The position numbers and the translations under genes are program-made. This document shows positions 34,919-44,367 of a stretch of 64,000 nt of DNA, piece after piece. Location: the NCBI GenBank assembly GCA_965222485.1, contig CBDCUC010000040.1, positions 62,001-126,000 on the forward strand, written 5' to 3'. Source of the DNA: CBDCUC01 sp965222485 (GTDB taxonomy: Bacteria; Pseudomonadota; Alphaproteobacteria; Rhizobiales; Hyphomicrobiaceae). The number at the start of each line of letters is the position of its first letter. Position 1 is the stretch's first letter. The notes beneath the pieces are model-generated. The model was not told the DNA's origin. It made no database searches and saw only the letters and a list, made by a program, of their open reading frames with translations.

Positions 34919-34946
34919 GTTGCACCTGACAAAGTCCTGCTTATAT
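34919..34946 (+). promoter_or_regulatory. Sigma-32 (RpoH)-like promoter of dnaK
   Basis: GTTG, 17 bases, then CTTATAT, matching the alphaproteobacterial RpoH pattern (CTTG-N17/18-CYTATNT) at all but the first base. It lies 134 bases before the dnaK ATG and points toward it. Heat induction of dnaK by RpoH is standard; the exact site is my reading. Confidence 0.6.
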
Positions 34947-35079
34947 ATCGCCCATCAGTGTTTCAACTCCAGGGGACCGTGATCTCCCGCGCAAAAGCTG
35001 GAAAGAGCTAGTTGAGCGGCGAGCGCGTGATTTATTCGGCTCGCACGGTCCGCCGCAAGAAAGGTAAGGAACCACCAAA

Positions 35080-37005
35080 ATGGCTAAAGTTATTGGCATC
35101 GATCTGGGCACAACGAACTCCTGTGTCGCCGTCATGGAAGGCGGAAAACCGAAGATTTTGGAAAATGCCGAGGGCGCGAACACGACCCCGTCGATCGTCG
35201 CCTTTACTGACGACGGCGAGCGCCTGGTGGGGCTGCCGGCCAAGCGTCAGGCTGTCACCAATCCCACCAACACATTTTTCGCCATCAAGCGTCTGATCGG
35301 CCGCCGCTACGACGACGATACGGTCAAAAAGGACCAAAAGCTCGTTCCCTATAAGATCGTCAAGGGACCGAACGGTGATGCTTGGGTTGAGAGCGAAGGC
35401 AAAGAGTACAGCCCGCAGCAGATTTCGGCCTTCATCCTGCAAAAAATGAAAGAATCCGCCGAATCCAAGCTTGGCGGCGAACCGATCACCCAGGCAGTGA
35501 TCACGGTACCGGCCTACTTCAACGACGCCCAGCGCCAGGCAACCAAGGACGCAGGCAAAATCGCCGGTCTCGAGGTGCTGCGCATTATCAACGAGCCGAC
35601 CGCTGCCGCACTGGCTTACGGTCTCGACAAGAAGAACGAGAGTCAGACCATCGCCGTTTATGACCTCGGCGGCGGTACGTTCGATATTTCGATTCTGGAA
35701 ATCGGGGACGGCGTCTTTGAGGTGAAATCCACCAACGGCGACACCTTCCTGGGCGGTGAAGACTTCGACATGAAGCTCGTCAATTACCTCGCCGACGAGT
35801 TCAAGAAGGAAAACTCCATTGACTTGCGTGGCGACAAGCTGGCGCTTCAACGCCTGAAGGAAGCAGCCGAAAAAGCAAAAATCGAGCTATCGTCCGCAGC
35901 TCAGACCGAAGTCAACCTGCCCTTCATCACTGCTGATCAGTCAGGGCCTAAGCACCTGACGATGAAGCTTACGCGCGCCAAGCTGGAAAGCCTGGTCGAT
36001 GATCTGATTAGCCGCACCAAGGGCCCCTGTAAGAAGGCGCTTGAGGATGCCGGGCTGAAGGCTGCCGAGATCGACGAAGTCGTACTTGTCGGCGGCATGA
36101 CCCGCATGCCGAAGGTGCAGCAGGTCGTCAAGGAACTGTTCGGTAAGGAGCCGCACAAGGGCGTCAACCCGGATGAGGTCGTCGCCGTCGGTGCGGCAAT
36201 TCAAGCCGGCGTCTTGAAGGGTGATGTCAAGGACGTACTGTTGCTCGACGTCACACCACTTTCGCTTGGCATCGAAACGCTGGGCGGCGTGTTCACACGG
36301 TTGATTGACCGCAACACGACGATCCCAACGAAAAAGAGCCAGACCTTCTCAACCGCCGAGGACAGCCAGAACGCCGTGACAATCCGCGTCAGCCAAGGCG
36401 AACGCGAGATGGCTGCGGATAACAAGCTGCTTGGTCAGTTCGATCTGGTCGGAATTCCACCGGCACCGCGTGGCGTCCCGCAAATCGAGGTGACGTTCGA
36501 CATCGACGCCAACGGCATTGTCCATGTTTCTGCCAAGGACAAGGCAACCGGCAAGGAACAGTCGATCAAGATCCAGGCCTCTGGCGGTCTGAAGGACGAC
36601 GAGATCGACCAGATGGTTAAGGATGCCGAGGCCCACGCTGCCGAAGACAAGGACAAGCGTGAAAAGGTCGAAGCCAAGAACCATGCCGAGGCGTTGCTGC
36701 ACTCGACCGAGAAATCGGTGGAGGACAATGCCGACAAGCTGTCCGATGAGATCAAATCGGAAGTAGAGACCGCAGCCGCCGGTGTTCGCTCAGCTATTGA
36801 GGGCGAAGACGCCGAGGCGATCAAATCGGCAACGGAAATGCTTGCCCAGGCTGCAATGAAGATCGGCGAAGCCATCTACAAGACCGACGGTGGAGCTGGC
36901 GAAGCTTCAGAAGCAGGCGGTGCCAGTGAGACGTCCTCCGATGGCGACGATGTCGTCGATGCCGACTTCGAAGAAGTCAAGGACGACGACAAGAAGTCTG
37001 CCTGA
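35080..37005 (+). CDS. dnaK: Molecular chaperone DnaK (Hsp70)
   Basis: 641 residues, full length. The nucleotide-binding domain shows IGIDLGTTNSCVAVM, GKIAGLEVLRIINEPTAAAL, YDLGGGTFDISILEI and VVLVGGMTRMPKVQ; the substrate domain and lid follow, and the tail ends in DADFEEVKDDDKKSA, which carries the conserved EEV. It refolds proteins with DnaJ and GrpE. The ATG follows AAGGTAAGGA. It is the centre of the heat-shock cluster. Confidence 0.98.
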   Translation: MAKVIGIDLGTTNSCVAVMEGGKPKILENAEGANTTPSIVAFTDDGERLVGLPAKRQAVTNPTNTFFAIKRLIGRRYDDDTVKKDQKLVPYKIVKGPNGDAWVESEGKEYSPQQISAFILQKMKESAESKLGGEPITQAVITVPAYFNDAQRQATKDAGKIAGLEVLRIINEPTAAALAYGLDKKNESQTIAVYDLGGGTFDISILEIGDGVFEVKSTNGDTFLGGEDFDMKLVNYLADEFKKENSIDLRGDKLALQRLKEAAEKAKIELSSAAQTEVNLPFITADQSGPKHLTMKLTRAKLESLVDDLISRTKGPCKKALEDAGLKAAEIDEVVLVGGMTRMPKVQQVVKELFGKEPHKGVNPDEVVAVGAAIQAGVLKGDVKDVLLLDVTPLSLGIETLGGVFTRLIDRNTTIPTKKSQTFSTAEDSQNAVTIRVSQGEREMAADNKLLGQFDLVGIPPAPRGVPQIEVTFDIDANGIVHVSAKDKATGKEQSIKIQASGGLKDDEIDQMVKDAEAHAAEDKDKREKVEAKNHAEALLHSTEKSVEDNADKLSDEIKSEVETAAAGVRSAIEGEDAEAIKSATEMLAQAAMKIGEAIYKTDGGAGEASEAGGASETSSDGDDVVDADFEEVKDDDKKSA

Positions 37006-37343
37006 TCAACCTGGTGCGGAGGCTCGATAAAACATGTCGGTCTCCGCACTTCAATCTCGCAAGTTCGCTTCTAAGTCGCAGGTTGAACACCTGCGACGAC
37101 GAAACACCAGGAAGACAGGCTGGCGATCGCGGTCGAGCACGGCTGCCCTTCGGGGGACAAAACCGAGTACCCTCGGCAAGGCCCCCAACAATTCGTCCAC
37201 AGCGAACTCCCACGCGACTACGCAATTTGCATTCGGTAGTCGCGGTTTGATTGCCGCCCGCGACGTTGGACGATATCAAGGATCATCGCAGCCTTGAAAT
37301 TCAGACGGCTCGCCGACCTCGTGACCAGGAATGACAAACCAAA
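37006..37343. other. dnaK-dnaJ spacer, nothing recognised
   Basis: 338 bases between dnaK and dnaJ, longer than the usual gap in related genomes. Open frames here lack domains and start sites. It could contain a separate dnaJ promoter or a partial terminator. Confidence 0.4.
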
Positions 37344-38498
37344 ATGGCCAAGCGCGATTATTATGACATCCTGGGCGTCAAGCGAGGCGCCACTGAGAAG
37401 GAACTGAAGTCCGCCTTCCGCAGGCAGGCCAAAGATTGTCACCCCGACCACAACCCCGGCGACGCTGACGCTGAAAAGCGTTTCAAGGAATTAAACGAAG
37501 CCTACGAGGTCTTGAAAGACGAACAAAAGCGCGCGGCGTACGATCAATTCGGCCACGCAGCATTTGAAGGCGGTATGGGCGGACGCGCCGCCGGCGGCGG
37601 TTTCGGGCCTGATTTCTCATCCTCGATGTCCGACATTTTTGACGATCTGTTCGGCGAGTTCATGGGTGGGCGCCGAGGCGGTGGGCGCCAGAGTGGTGGG
37701 CGCGAACGTGGCGCCGATCTTCGCTACAACATGGAAATTACACTGTCGGAGGCCTACACCGGCAAGACCGCTGAAATCCATGTTCCTACCAGCACCACGT
37801 GCGACACGTGCTCTGGATCGGGGGCCAAAGCCGGGACGAGCCCGACGCGCTGCAACACCTGTGGCGGTGCTGGCAAAGTCCGCGCTTCACAGGGCTTCTT
37901 TACAATTGAACGTGCCTGTCCGAACTGCCATGGCCGTGGCGAGACAATTGAATCGCCCTGCCCGAAGTGCTCCGGTTCTGGGCGTGTCTCAAAGGAACGC
38001 ACTCTCTCGGTGAATATTCCGGCGGGTGTGGAAGACGGCACGCGCATCAGACTCGCTGGCGAAGGTGAGGCAGGTATGCGCGGCGGGCCGGCCGGCGACC
38101 TTTATATCTTCCTCTCGGTCAAGCCGCATGCTTTCTTCCAGCGCGATGGAGCGGACGTGTTCTGCCGCGTACCGATCTCTATGACGACTGCCGCGCTCGG
38201 CGGCCATGTCGAAGTCCCGATGGTCGAAGGCGGCAAAACCCGTGTGCGGGTCCCGGAAGGATCGGAGACAGGCAAACAGTTTCGCCTTAAGGGCAAGGGC
38301 ATGCCCGTCTTACGCTCCAAAGTTACTGGCGACATGTACATTCAGGTCGAAGTCGAGACGCCAAAGAACCTCACCCGGCGCCAAAAAGAATTGCTTGAGG
38401 AGTTCGAGCGCGAAAGCCGCCACGATACCTCGCCGCAGAGCCATGGCTTTTTTGCTAAGGTCAAAGAGTTCTTCGAGAGCAATGGCGGCAGCACCTAG
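37344..38498 (+). CDS. dnaJ: Molecular chaperone DnaJ (Hsp40)
   Basis: 384 residues. The J domain with HPD (KDCHPDHNPGD) is at the N-terminus, followed by a Gly/Phe-rich linker (GGMGGRAAGGGFGPDF), four CxxCxGxG zinc motifs (CDTCSGSG, CNTCGGAG, CPNCHGRG, CPKCSGSG) and the C-terminal substrate-binding domain. It delivers clients to DnaK and stimulates its ATPase. Confidence 0.98.
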   Translation: MAKRDYYDILGVKRGATEKELKSAFRRQAKDCHPDHNPGDADAEKRFKELNEAYEVLKDEQKRAAYDQFGHAAFEGGMGGRAAGGGFGPDFSSSMSDIFDDLFGEFMGGRRGGGRQSGGRERGADLRYNMEITLSEAYTGKTAEIHVPTSTTCDTCSGSGAKAGTSPTRCNTCGGAGKVRASQGFFTIERACPNCHGRGETIESPCPKCSGSGRVSKERTLSVNIPAGVEDGTRIRLAGEGEAGMRGGPAGDLYIFLSVKPHAFFQRDGADVFCRVPISMTTAALGGHVEVPMVEGGKTRVRVPEGSETGKQFRLKGKGMPVLRSKVTGDMYIQVEVETPKNLTRRQKELLEEFERESRHDTSPQSHGFFAKVKEFFESNGGST

Positions 38499-38664
38499 CA
38501 CTGATCGCCGATACTCTCATCTCCGCAAAAGCCAGTCCGCCACGCCCCCACATTCAGATTGAACCGGCTTTGTCTGAAAAGACGTGTCTCGTTCGGCCCT
38601 TCCCATCAAAGGGTCAGCAAGCACCAAAAACGCAACAACCAATCAAGCACAGATAGCTCTGCCC

Positions 38665-39252
38665 ATGACGACAACCAACAGACTGCTTTTCATCGCAGGC
38701 TCCACCCGCCAGCAATCGTTCAATGCAAAACTGGCGCGCCTTGGCGCGACGATAGCGGAGGCAAATGGCGTCGCAGCCACGTTCGCCGATCTGGGCGACT
38801 ATCCCATGCCCCTCTACAATGGCGACCTGGAAGCCGCTGAGGGCCCGCCCGATAACGCACGAAAGCTCAAAGCATTGATGGCCCTGCACACCGGTGTGTT
38901 CATCGCCAGCCCGGAGTACAACGCATCCATCACACCCGTTCTCAAGAACACGCTGGATTGGATATCGCGCGTCAAGGATGGCGAACATTCCGACATCGAT
39001 GTCTTTCGAACGCGAATGTTTGCGATCGGCGCCGCTTCCCCCGGGGGCACGGGCGGCATTCGCGGGCTCAACATTCTGCGCCTGACATTGGAACTCGGTT
39101 TCGGTGCCCTGGTTTTACCCGATCAAGTCATGGTCCCGCGCGCGAGCAGCGCCTTCGACGAGAATGGTCATCTCAAGGACAAGGACGCGCAGGAACGCTT
39201 CAAGCTGTTGATTGAAAAACTCTCTCGTGGCGCCCGCATCCTGCAAGGCTGA
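38665..39252 (+). CDS. NADPH-dependent FMN reductase family protein
   Basis: 195 residues from the ATG at 38665; the frame extends 27 codons further without similarity. The flavodoxin-like fold shows the FMN phosphate loop IAGSTRQQSFNAKLA and the SPEYNASITPVLKNTLDW motif typical of the family. Members reduce quinones, azo dyes or free FMN. The substrate is unknown. It stands between dnaJ and pyrF on the same strand. Confidence 0.88.
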   Translation: MTTTNRLLFIAGSTRQQSFNAKLARLGATIAEANGVAATFADLGDYPMPLYNGDLEAAEGPPDNARKLKALMALHTGVFIASPEYNASITPVLKNTLDWISRVKDGEHSDIDVFRTRMFAIGAASPGGTGGIRGLNILRLTLELGFGALVLPDQVMVPRASSAFDENGHLKDKDAQERFKLLIEKLSRGARILQG

Positions 39253-39377
39253 CGACGGCTTGAGGCCCGGCAATGCCCAATTGCCTTCAATTCTGTTGCA
39301 TAAACCTTTGAACAGCGCGACAAGTCGTTTTCAACTGCGTGTTGCCTAACGAAATTGCCGGCCGGAAAACAAAATTC

Positions 39378-40088
39378 ATGTCAGAGCTTGCCGCCAAAGA
39401 CCGATTGATCGTCGCCCTGGATATGCCAACGATCGAAGAGGCATCCCGCCTTGTCTCCATGCTCGGCAACGATGTAGCCTTCTACAAGGTCGGGCTTGAG
39501 TTGCTTTTTGCAGGAGGGCTGGAATTTGCCTCATCCCTCGTTGGTCACGGCCACAACGTCTTCCTCGACATGAAGCTGCTCGATATCGGCAACACGGTGG
39601 AACGCGCCGTCGCCAACGCGAGCGAACTAGGTGTGACCTTCCTCACAGTCCATGGCCACGATCTCAAAACGCTTCGTGCCGCCGTCGCGGGCCGAAGCAA
39701 TTCCGACATGAAGCTGCTTGCGGTCACAGTTCTGACGAGTCTCAATGCAGACGACCTAAAACAGCAGGGCAGCGATCTCGAACCGGCCGACTTGGTTTTG
39801 CATCGTGCCAATCTGGCGCATGAAGCGGGCTTTGACGGAATTATTGCATCCGGCCAGGAAGCAGCTCGCATCCGCGCCGCAACCTCCCCGGAATTCCTGA
39901 TTGTCACACCCGGCATCCGCTTGAGTGGTGGCGCCGCCGATGATCAGGAACGGGTCATGACGCCTGAACATGCGATTTCTGCAGGAGCCGACTATATCGT
40001 CGTCGGGCGGCCGATCACGCAGGCCGACGATCCTAAGGCAGCAGTTGCGGCATTTGTCGATCACATCGCCATGGCGCACAAAACATAA
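39378..40088 (+). CDS. pyrF: Orotidine 5'-phosphate decarboxylase
   Basis: 236 residues from the ATG at 39378, matching the normal N-terminus KDRLIVALDMPTIEEA. The catalytic segment VFLDMKLLDIGNTV contains the D-x-K-x-x-D network, and the phosphate-binding end VTPGIRL ... YIVVGRPIT is intact. It makes UMP in pyrimidine synthesis. Confidence 0.96.
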   Translation: MSELAAKDRLIVALDMPTIEEASRLVSMLGNDVAFYKVGLELLFAGGLEFASSLVGHGHNVFLDMKLLDIGNTVERAVANASELGVTFLTVHGHDLKTLRAAVAGRSNSDMKLLAVTVLTSLNADDLKQQGSDLEPADLVLHRANLAHEAGFDGIIASGQEAARIRAATSPEFLIVTPGIRLSGGAADDQERVMTPEHAISAGADYIVVGRPITQADDPKAAVAAFVDHIAMAHKT

Positions 40089-40218
40089 ACCTTGACCATC
40101 GCAATGGATGAGCGCGCAAGTTTCGACCTGTTGGTCGAACGAGCTCCTACCCAACATAGCTTCGGCCGACACAGACCACGCCATACGGCCAAAAACAAAA
40201 CCAAATAGGGGATGAAAA

Positions 40219-40506
40219 ATGCCAAAAGGATATCTTATTGCCCACGCCACTGTAACCGACATGGATAAATGGGCTGACTACGTTAAGACGTCGAAACCAG
40301 CACTCGAAAAATTTGGCGGCTCTCCAATTGTTCGCGGTGGTCAATTCGAAATCGTTGAAGGCAACGGCCATCCGCGAAACGTCGTGATCGAGTTTCCAAG
40401 TTATGAGGCCGCGATCGGCTACTTCAAATCACCAGAATACGCGCTTGCAAAAGCAAAACGCCAAGGCGCGGGCAACATAGACATCACTATTGTCGAAGGC
40501 GTCTGA
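40219..40506 (+). CDS. DUF1330 family protein
   Basis: 95 residues of the DUF1330 dimeric alpha/beta-barrel type: GYLIAHATVTDMDKWADYV at the start, NVVIEFPSYEAAIGYFKSPEY in the middle and an IVEGV end. GGGG about eight bases upstream supports the ATG. The function of the family is unknown. It sits just before trmD, which is not its usual place. Confidence 0.9.
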   Translation: MPKGYLIAHATVTDMDKWADYVKTSKPALEKFGGSPIVRGGQFEIVEGNGHPRNVVIEFPSYEAAIGYFKSPEYALAKAKRQGAGNIDITIVEGV

Positions 40507-40512
40507 TTCAAC

Positions 40513-41238
40513 TTGCCCCACTCTCCGACCAGAACTGGTGAGCGTGCCGCCTGGCAGGTCAAGGTCATCACGCTGTTCCCCGAGATGTTTCCAGGCCCGC
40601 TCGCAATTTCACTCGTCGGTCAGGCCTTGAAGGCGGGTTTGTGGTCGTTGACCGCAATTGCGTTGCGCGACTTCGGCCTCGGCCGCCACCGGTCCGTCGA
40701 CGACACGCCTGCCGGTGGTGGATCCGGGATGATCATGCGACCGGATGTTGTCGGACCGGCCATTGAATCAGCGCGCCACGACGCGCCCAATCTTCCGCTC
40801 ATCTACCTATCGCCGCGCGGCAAGCCCCTGCGACAAAAACGCGTCAAAGAGCTTGCGGCCGGACCTGGCGCCATCCTCCTGGCCGGTCGTTTCGAAGGAA
40901 TTGACGAGCGCGTCATCGAGGCGAATGATGTTGAGGAAGTCTCGATAGGCGACTTTATCCTGTCAGGTGGAGAGCTACCGGCCATGATCATGATCGACGC
41001 TTGTGTCCGCCAATTGCCCGGTGTTCTTGGCGCTGAATCAAGCTTGGACCAGGAAAGCTTTGAAAACGGTCTCTTGGAATACCCGCAATATACCCGCCCG
41101 CGTGTCTGGGAGGGACGTGAAATTCCCGACGTCCTGCTGTCCGGCGACCATGGCCGGATCGCCAAATGGCGCCAGCAGCAAGCTGAACGCGTGACGAAAC
41201 AGCGCCGGCCGGATCTGCTTAAAAAAACCAGATCTTAA
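40513..41238 (+). CDS. trmD: tRNA (guanine-N1)-methyltransferase
   Basis: 241 residues. TrmD methylates G37 of tRNAs reading CNN codons, preventing frameshifts. The SPOUT knot segments IYLSPRGKPLRQKRVKELA, LLAGRFEGIDERVIE and IGDFILSGGELPAMIMIDA are present. The start is a TTG six bases after the DUF1330 stop. The usual upstream partners rpsP and rimM are not in this window. Confidence 0.95.
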   Translation: MPHSPTRTGERAAWQVKVITLFPEMFPGPLAISLVGQALKAGLWSLTAIALRDFGLGRHRSVDDTPAGGGSGMIMRPDVVGPAIESARHDAPNLPLIYLSPRGKPLRQKRVKELAAGPGAILLAGRFEGIDERVIEANDVEEVSIGDFILSGGELPAMIMIDACVRQLPGVLGAESSLDQESFENGLLEYPQYTRPRVWEGREIPDVLLSGDHGRIAKWRQQQAERVTKQRRPDLLKKTRS

Positions 41239-41457
41239 CGGTCCCAATGCTCAAAAGCCCTGCCTGTCGCCGGGCCCGCCAGGGAGTGCGGCTGGAGCAG
41301 CAAACTTTCTCACACCCCGCATATCGACAAGATTGCTGATATCGGTTATCAACCGCCATTCTTTTCCCAAAAGGGGCCGCACGAGCTGTGCCCGTCCAGG
41401 AATGCTGGACTGGAGATGCCGCTCCTCTGCATTGATGTCATCAAGGATCAACGAAAA

Positions 41458-42141
41458 ATGAACATCATTCAGGAGCTCGAAAACGAGCAGATCAAGGCCA
41501 TTACCGCAAAGCGCGCGGTCCCCGAATTCGGACCCGGCGACACTGTCAAAGTGATGGTCCGCGTTGTAGAGGGCAAGAACGTCCGCAACCAGGCTTACGA
41601 AGGCGTGGTCATCGCCCGCTCCGGTGGCGGGTTGAACGAGAACTTCACGGTCCGCAAGATTTCCTATGGCGAAGGCGTTGAGCGTGTTTTTCCCATCTAC
41701 TCACCCTTCATCACCTCAATCGAAGTTGTTCGCCGCGGCCGCGTCCGCCGCGCCAAACTCTATTACCTTCGCGGTCGCCGCGGTCGCTCGGCACGTATCC
41801 CCGAACGTACAGACGCACGCGCACGCCGCCTTAACGCAGCCTGGAAAGGCTTCAAGAAACAAAAGGGCGAAGCAGACGACCTCACGCAGATCAACGGCAT
41901 TGACGAGGATTTGGCGGCACGTCTGAAGCAGTTGAACTGCATCAAACTTGAACAGCTTGCCAACTTCTCCGACGAGGACATTGCCAACATCGACGATGTG
42001 CTCAAGCTCGACGGCCGTATCGAAAAGCAAGACTGGACGGGTCAGGCCAAAACACTAATCGCGGAAGCCACCGCAGCCGAAGCTGTGCAAACAGAAGCGG
42101 AGGAGGGTGGTGAAGACGCAGCTGAGTCCGACAAGAGCTGA
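41458..42141 (+). CDS. rplS: 50S ribosomal protein L19 with C-terminal extension
   Basis: 227 residues from ATG 41458 (standard MNIIQELENEQIKAI); the frame begins 14 codons earlier. Residues 1-~125 are normal L19, which sits at the 30S-50S interface (GDTVKVMVRVVEG, RVFPIYSPFITSIEVVRRG, KLYYLRGRRGRSARI). The remaining ~100 are extra: a helix-hairpin-helix-like unit (QINGIDEDLAARLKQLNCIK to DDVLKLDGRIEKQDW) and an acidic tail. The same kind of unit is fused to L21 in some alphaproteobacteria, from memory. Confidence 0.95.
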   Translation: MNIIQELENEQIKAITAKRAVPEFGPGDTVKVMVRVVEGKNVRNQAYEGVVIARSGGGLNENFTVRKISYGEGVERVFPIYSPFITSIEVVRRGRVRRAKLYYLRGRRGRSARIPERTDARARRLNAAWKGFKKQKGEADDLTQINGIDEDLAARLKQLNCIKLEQLANFSDEDIANIDDVLKLDGRIEKQDWTGQAKTLIAEATAAEAVQTEAEEGGEDAAESDKS

Positions 42142-42223
42142 GCTATTGGCGTCACACCAGCAATCGTGATGGCAACGATTGACGAAGCGGTGTCAACGTC
42201 ATCAATGGATACCATTTTCAGTC

Positions 42224-42260
42224 AAAGCCCGACGCCACGCGTCGGGCTTTGTCTATTTTT
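42224..42260 (+). terminator. Rho-independent terminator after rplS
   Basis: AAAGCCCGACG (42224-42234) and CGTCGGGCTTT (42240-42250) form an 11-bp stem, followed by GTCTATTTTT. It ends the trmD-rplS transcript about 80 bases after the rplS stop. Confidence 0.88.
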
Positions 42261-42377
42261 CCAATAAGTCATGTGTTGTGACCACACAAAAAAATCGCCA
42301 TATGGTGCTTGAGACAACACTGTCGCGCAGTTTCGCGCTATTATGCGCTCAGCAACGCACGTAATGACTGGTTTGAC

Positions 42378-43196
42378 ATGGCAGAACTCGACACAACAAT
42401 TGCAACATCTGGTGCGCGCAGCATCAAACTACACGATGCGGCAGACTTTGAAGGCATGCGCCACGCCGGCAGGCTCGCCGCCGAAGCGCTCGATCACCTG
42501 ACACCATACGTCGTACCGGGCGTAACCACGCAGGAACTCGACGATCGCGCATTGGATTTTGCCGCCAAGCACAACGCGGTTCCCGCGCCACTCAATTATC
42601 GTGGATTTCCAAAATCCATCTGCACATCTGTCAATCACGTCGTCTGTCACGGCATTCCCGGGCCGAAGCCGTTGCGCGACGGTGACATCGTCAACATCGA
42701 CATTACCTTGATCGCGGATGGATGGCATGGCGATACCAGCCGGATGTTTGCTGTTGGCAACATTTCGCGCCGGGCCGACCGCTTGATCAACGTGACCTAT
42801 GAATCGCTCGTTCGCGGAGTTGCTGCTGTAAAGCCAGGCAACACCACGGGACACATTGGCGCTGCCATCCAAAGCTACGCCGAGGCGGAACGCTGCAGCG
42901 TCGTACGCGACTTTTGTGGCCATGGTCTCGGCCGAGTGTTCCATGACCAGCCCAACATCCTGCACTACGGCGAAGAAGGACAAGGCCCTGAGCTTCAGCC
43001 AGGCATGCTCTTCACAATCGAACCGATGATCAATCTCGGTCGCCCCTTCGTGAAGATCCTGCCCGACGGCTGGACCGCGGTAACACGCGACCGCCAGCTC
43101 TCCGCCCAGTTCGAACACACGGTTGGCGTGACCGACGAGGGCTGCGAAGTCTTTACCAAATCGCCAAAAGGGTGGGACAAGCCGCCGTACGCGTAA
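42378..43196 (+). CDS. map: Methionine aminopeptidase, type I
   Basis: 272 residues from the ATG at 42378; a longer frame from 42309 lacks similarity. The metal ligands are visible in DIVNIDITLIADGWHGDTSRMF (two Asp), FCGHGLGRVFHDQPNI (His), MLFTIEPMINLG (Glu) and AQFEHTVGVTDEG (Glu). It removes the initiator methionine from new proteins. It is followed by radC. Confidence 0.95.
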   Translation: MAELDTTIATSGARSIKLHDAADFEGMRHAGRLAAEALDHLTPYVVPGVTTQELDDRALDFAAKHNAVPAPLNYRGFPKSICTSVNHVVCHGIPGPKPLRDGDIVNIDITLIADGWHGDTSRMFAVGNISRRADRLINVTYESLVRGVAAVKPGNTTGHIGAAIQSYAEAERCSVVRDFCGHGLGRVFHDQPNILHYGEEGQGPELQPGMLFTIEPMINLGRPFVKILPDGWTAVTRDRQLSAQFEHTVGVTDEGCEVFTKSPKGWDKPPYA

Positions 43197-43253
43197 AGAC
43201 TGAGTGCACTTCTCCAAGTCGCACCAGGTAAATCGGATCGACCGGGGCAAGGC

Positions 43254-44099
43254 ATGGCCAGAAGGACAAAGCCGCGGCCTGACGAAGGCAAAACGGCGAA
43301 CACCGATGACGGCCACGCGCCACAGGCCGATCCGTCGCTGCGCACCCCCGTTCAGGCAGCGTTTTTTGATGCCAATCCAGTCCGGGAGCCTATAGCGGAA
43401 CCGGCGAACGCAAAGAATCCTGAACCAGCTCATCCGGGCTCCGGCCACCGCCAACGGCTCCGCGACCGTTTCCGTCAGGGCGGCGCCGACGCCATGCCCG
43501 ACTACGAACTTTTGGAACTAGTTTTGTTCCGCGCTATTCCACGACAGGACACCAAGGCGCTCTCTAAGCGGCTGCTAGCCCGCTTTGGCACTTTTGCAGA
43601 AGTAATCAACGCGCCGGACAATCAGCTGCGCGAGGTTAAGGGCGTCGGCGAAGCCGTAATCACCGAGCTTAGACTGATCGCAGCAGCGGCGTTGAGGCTT
43701 AGCAAATCAACCGTCATCGACAAGCCCGCGCTTTCCTCCTGGCAGGAAGTGATCGACTACGCCCGCGCCGCGCAAGGCTTTTCCCACGTCGAACAGTTCC
43801 GCATCCTTTTTCTCGATAAGCGCAACCACCTGATCGCAGATGAAGTTCAAGGCACCGGTACGGTCGATCACACGCCCGTCTACATTCGTGAAGTTGTCAA
43901 ACGGGCGCTGGAGCTGTCCGCAACCGCCATTGTTCTTGTCCACAATCATCCCTCTGGCGATCCGACACCATCACGCGCCGACATCGATATGACGCGCTTG
44001 ATCATTCAAGCCGCCCGGCCATTGGGCGTCACAGTCCACGATCACATCATTGTCGGGCGGGAAGGCCACGCCAGCTTCAAGGCACTGAAACTCATTTGA
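43254..44099 (+). CDS. radC: RadC family JAB-domain protein
   Basis: 281 residues. About 70 disordered N-terminal residues are followed by a UPF0758/RadC helix-hairpin-helix region (LLARFGTFAEVINAP, VKGVGEAVITELR) and a JAMM metalloprotease-like domain with VHNHPSGDPTPSRADIDMT. The name suggests DNA repair but that role is disputed. It follows map in the same direction. Confidence 0.92.
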   Translation: MARRTKPRPDEGKTANTDDGHAPQADPSLRTPVQAAFFDANPVREPIAEPANAKNPEPAHPGSGHRQRLRDRFRQGGADAMPDYELLELVLFRAIPRQDTKALSKRLLARFGTFAEVINAPDNQLREVKGVGEAVITELRLIAAAALRLSKSTVIDKPALSSWQEVIDYARAAQGFSHVEQFRILFLDKRNHLIADEVQGTGTVDHTPVYIREVVKRALELSATAIVLVHNHPSGDPTPSRADIDMTRLIIQAARPLGVTVHDHIIVGREGHASFKALKLI

Positions 44100-44367
44100 A
44101 AACCGGACGCACTCGCAAGCGTTTCCGAATCGGGTCATGCCACTGTGAAGCGGTTGAGCGCCGCCTCAGGCCCAACACCCTTGCAAATCAGCCCCGCATG
44201 GGCCATCTGAGCCTTCCGAAACATCTTGATGAACGGGCCCAAGACATTGACCCGAAGGGCTTGACCGACCAATTTAGGCCGCTGCTCAAACCCACACGTG
44301 GACGTTCGGCTTGATAGAGTTTCCAAACAGCCCGTAGCCGTATGCCACCCATAACCAAGGCAGTCAC

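Noticed and set aside
44100..44367. Frames of 63-72 codons between radC and trxB
   Set aside because: No domain, poor starts and overlap on both strands; treated as intergenic.
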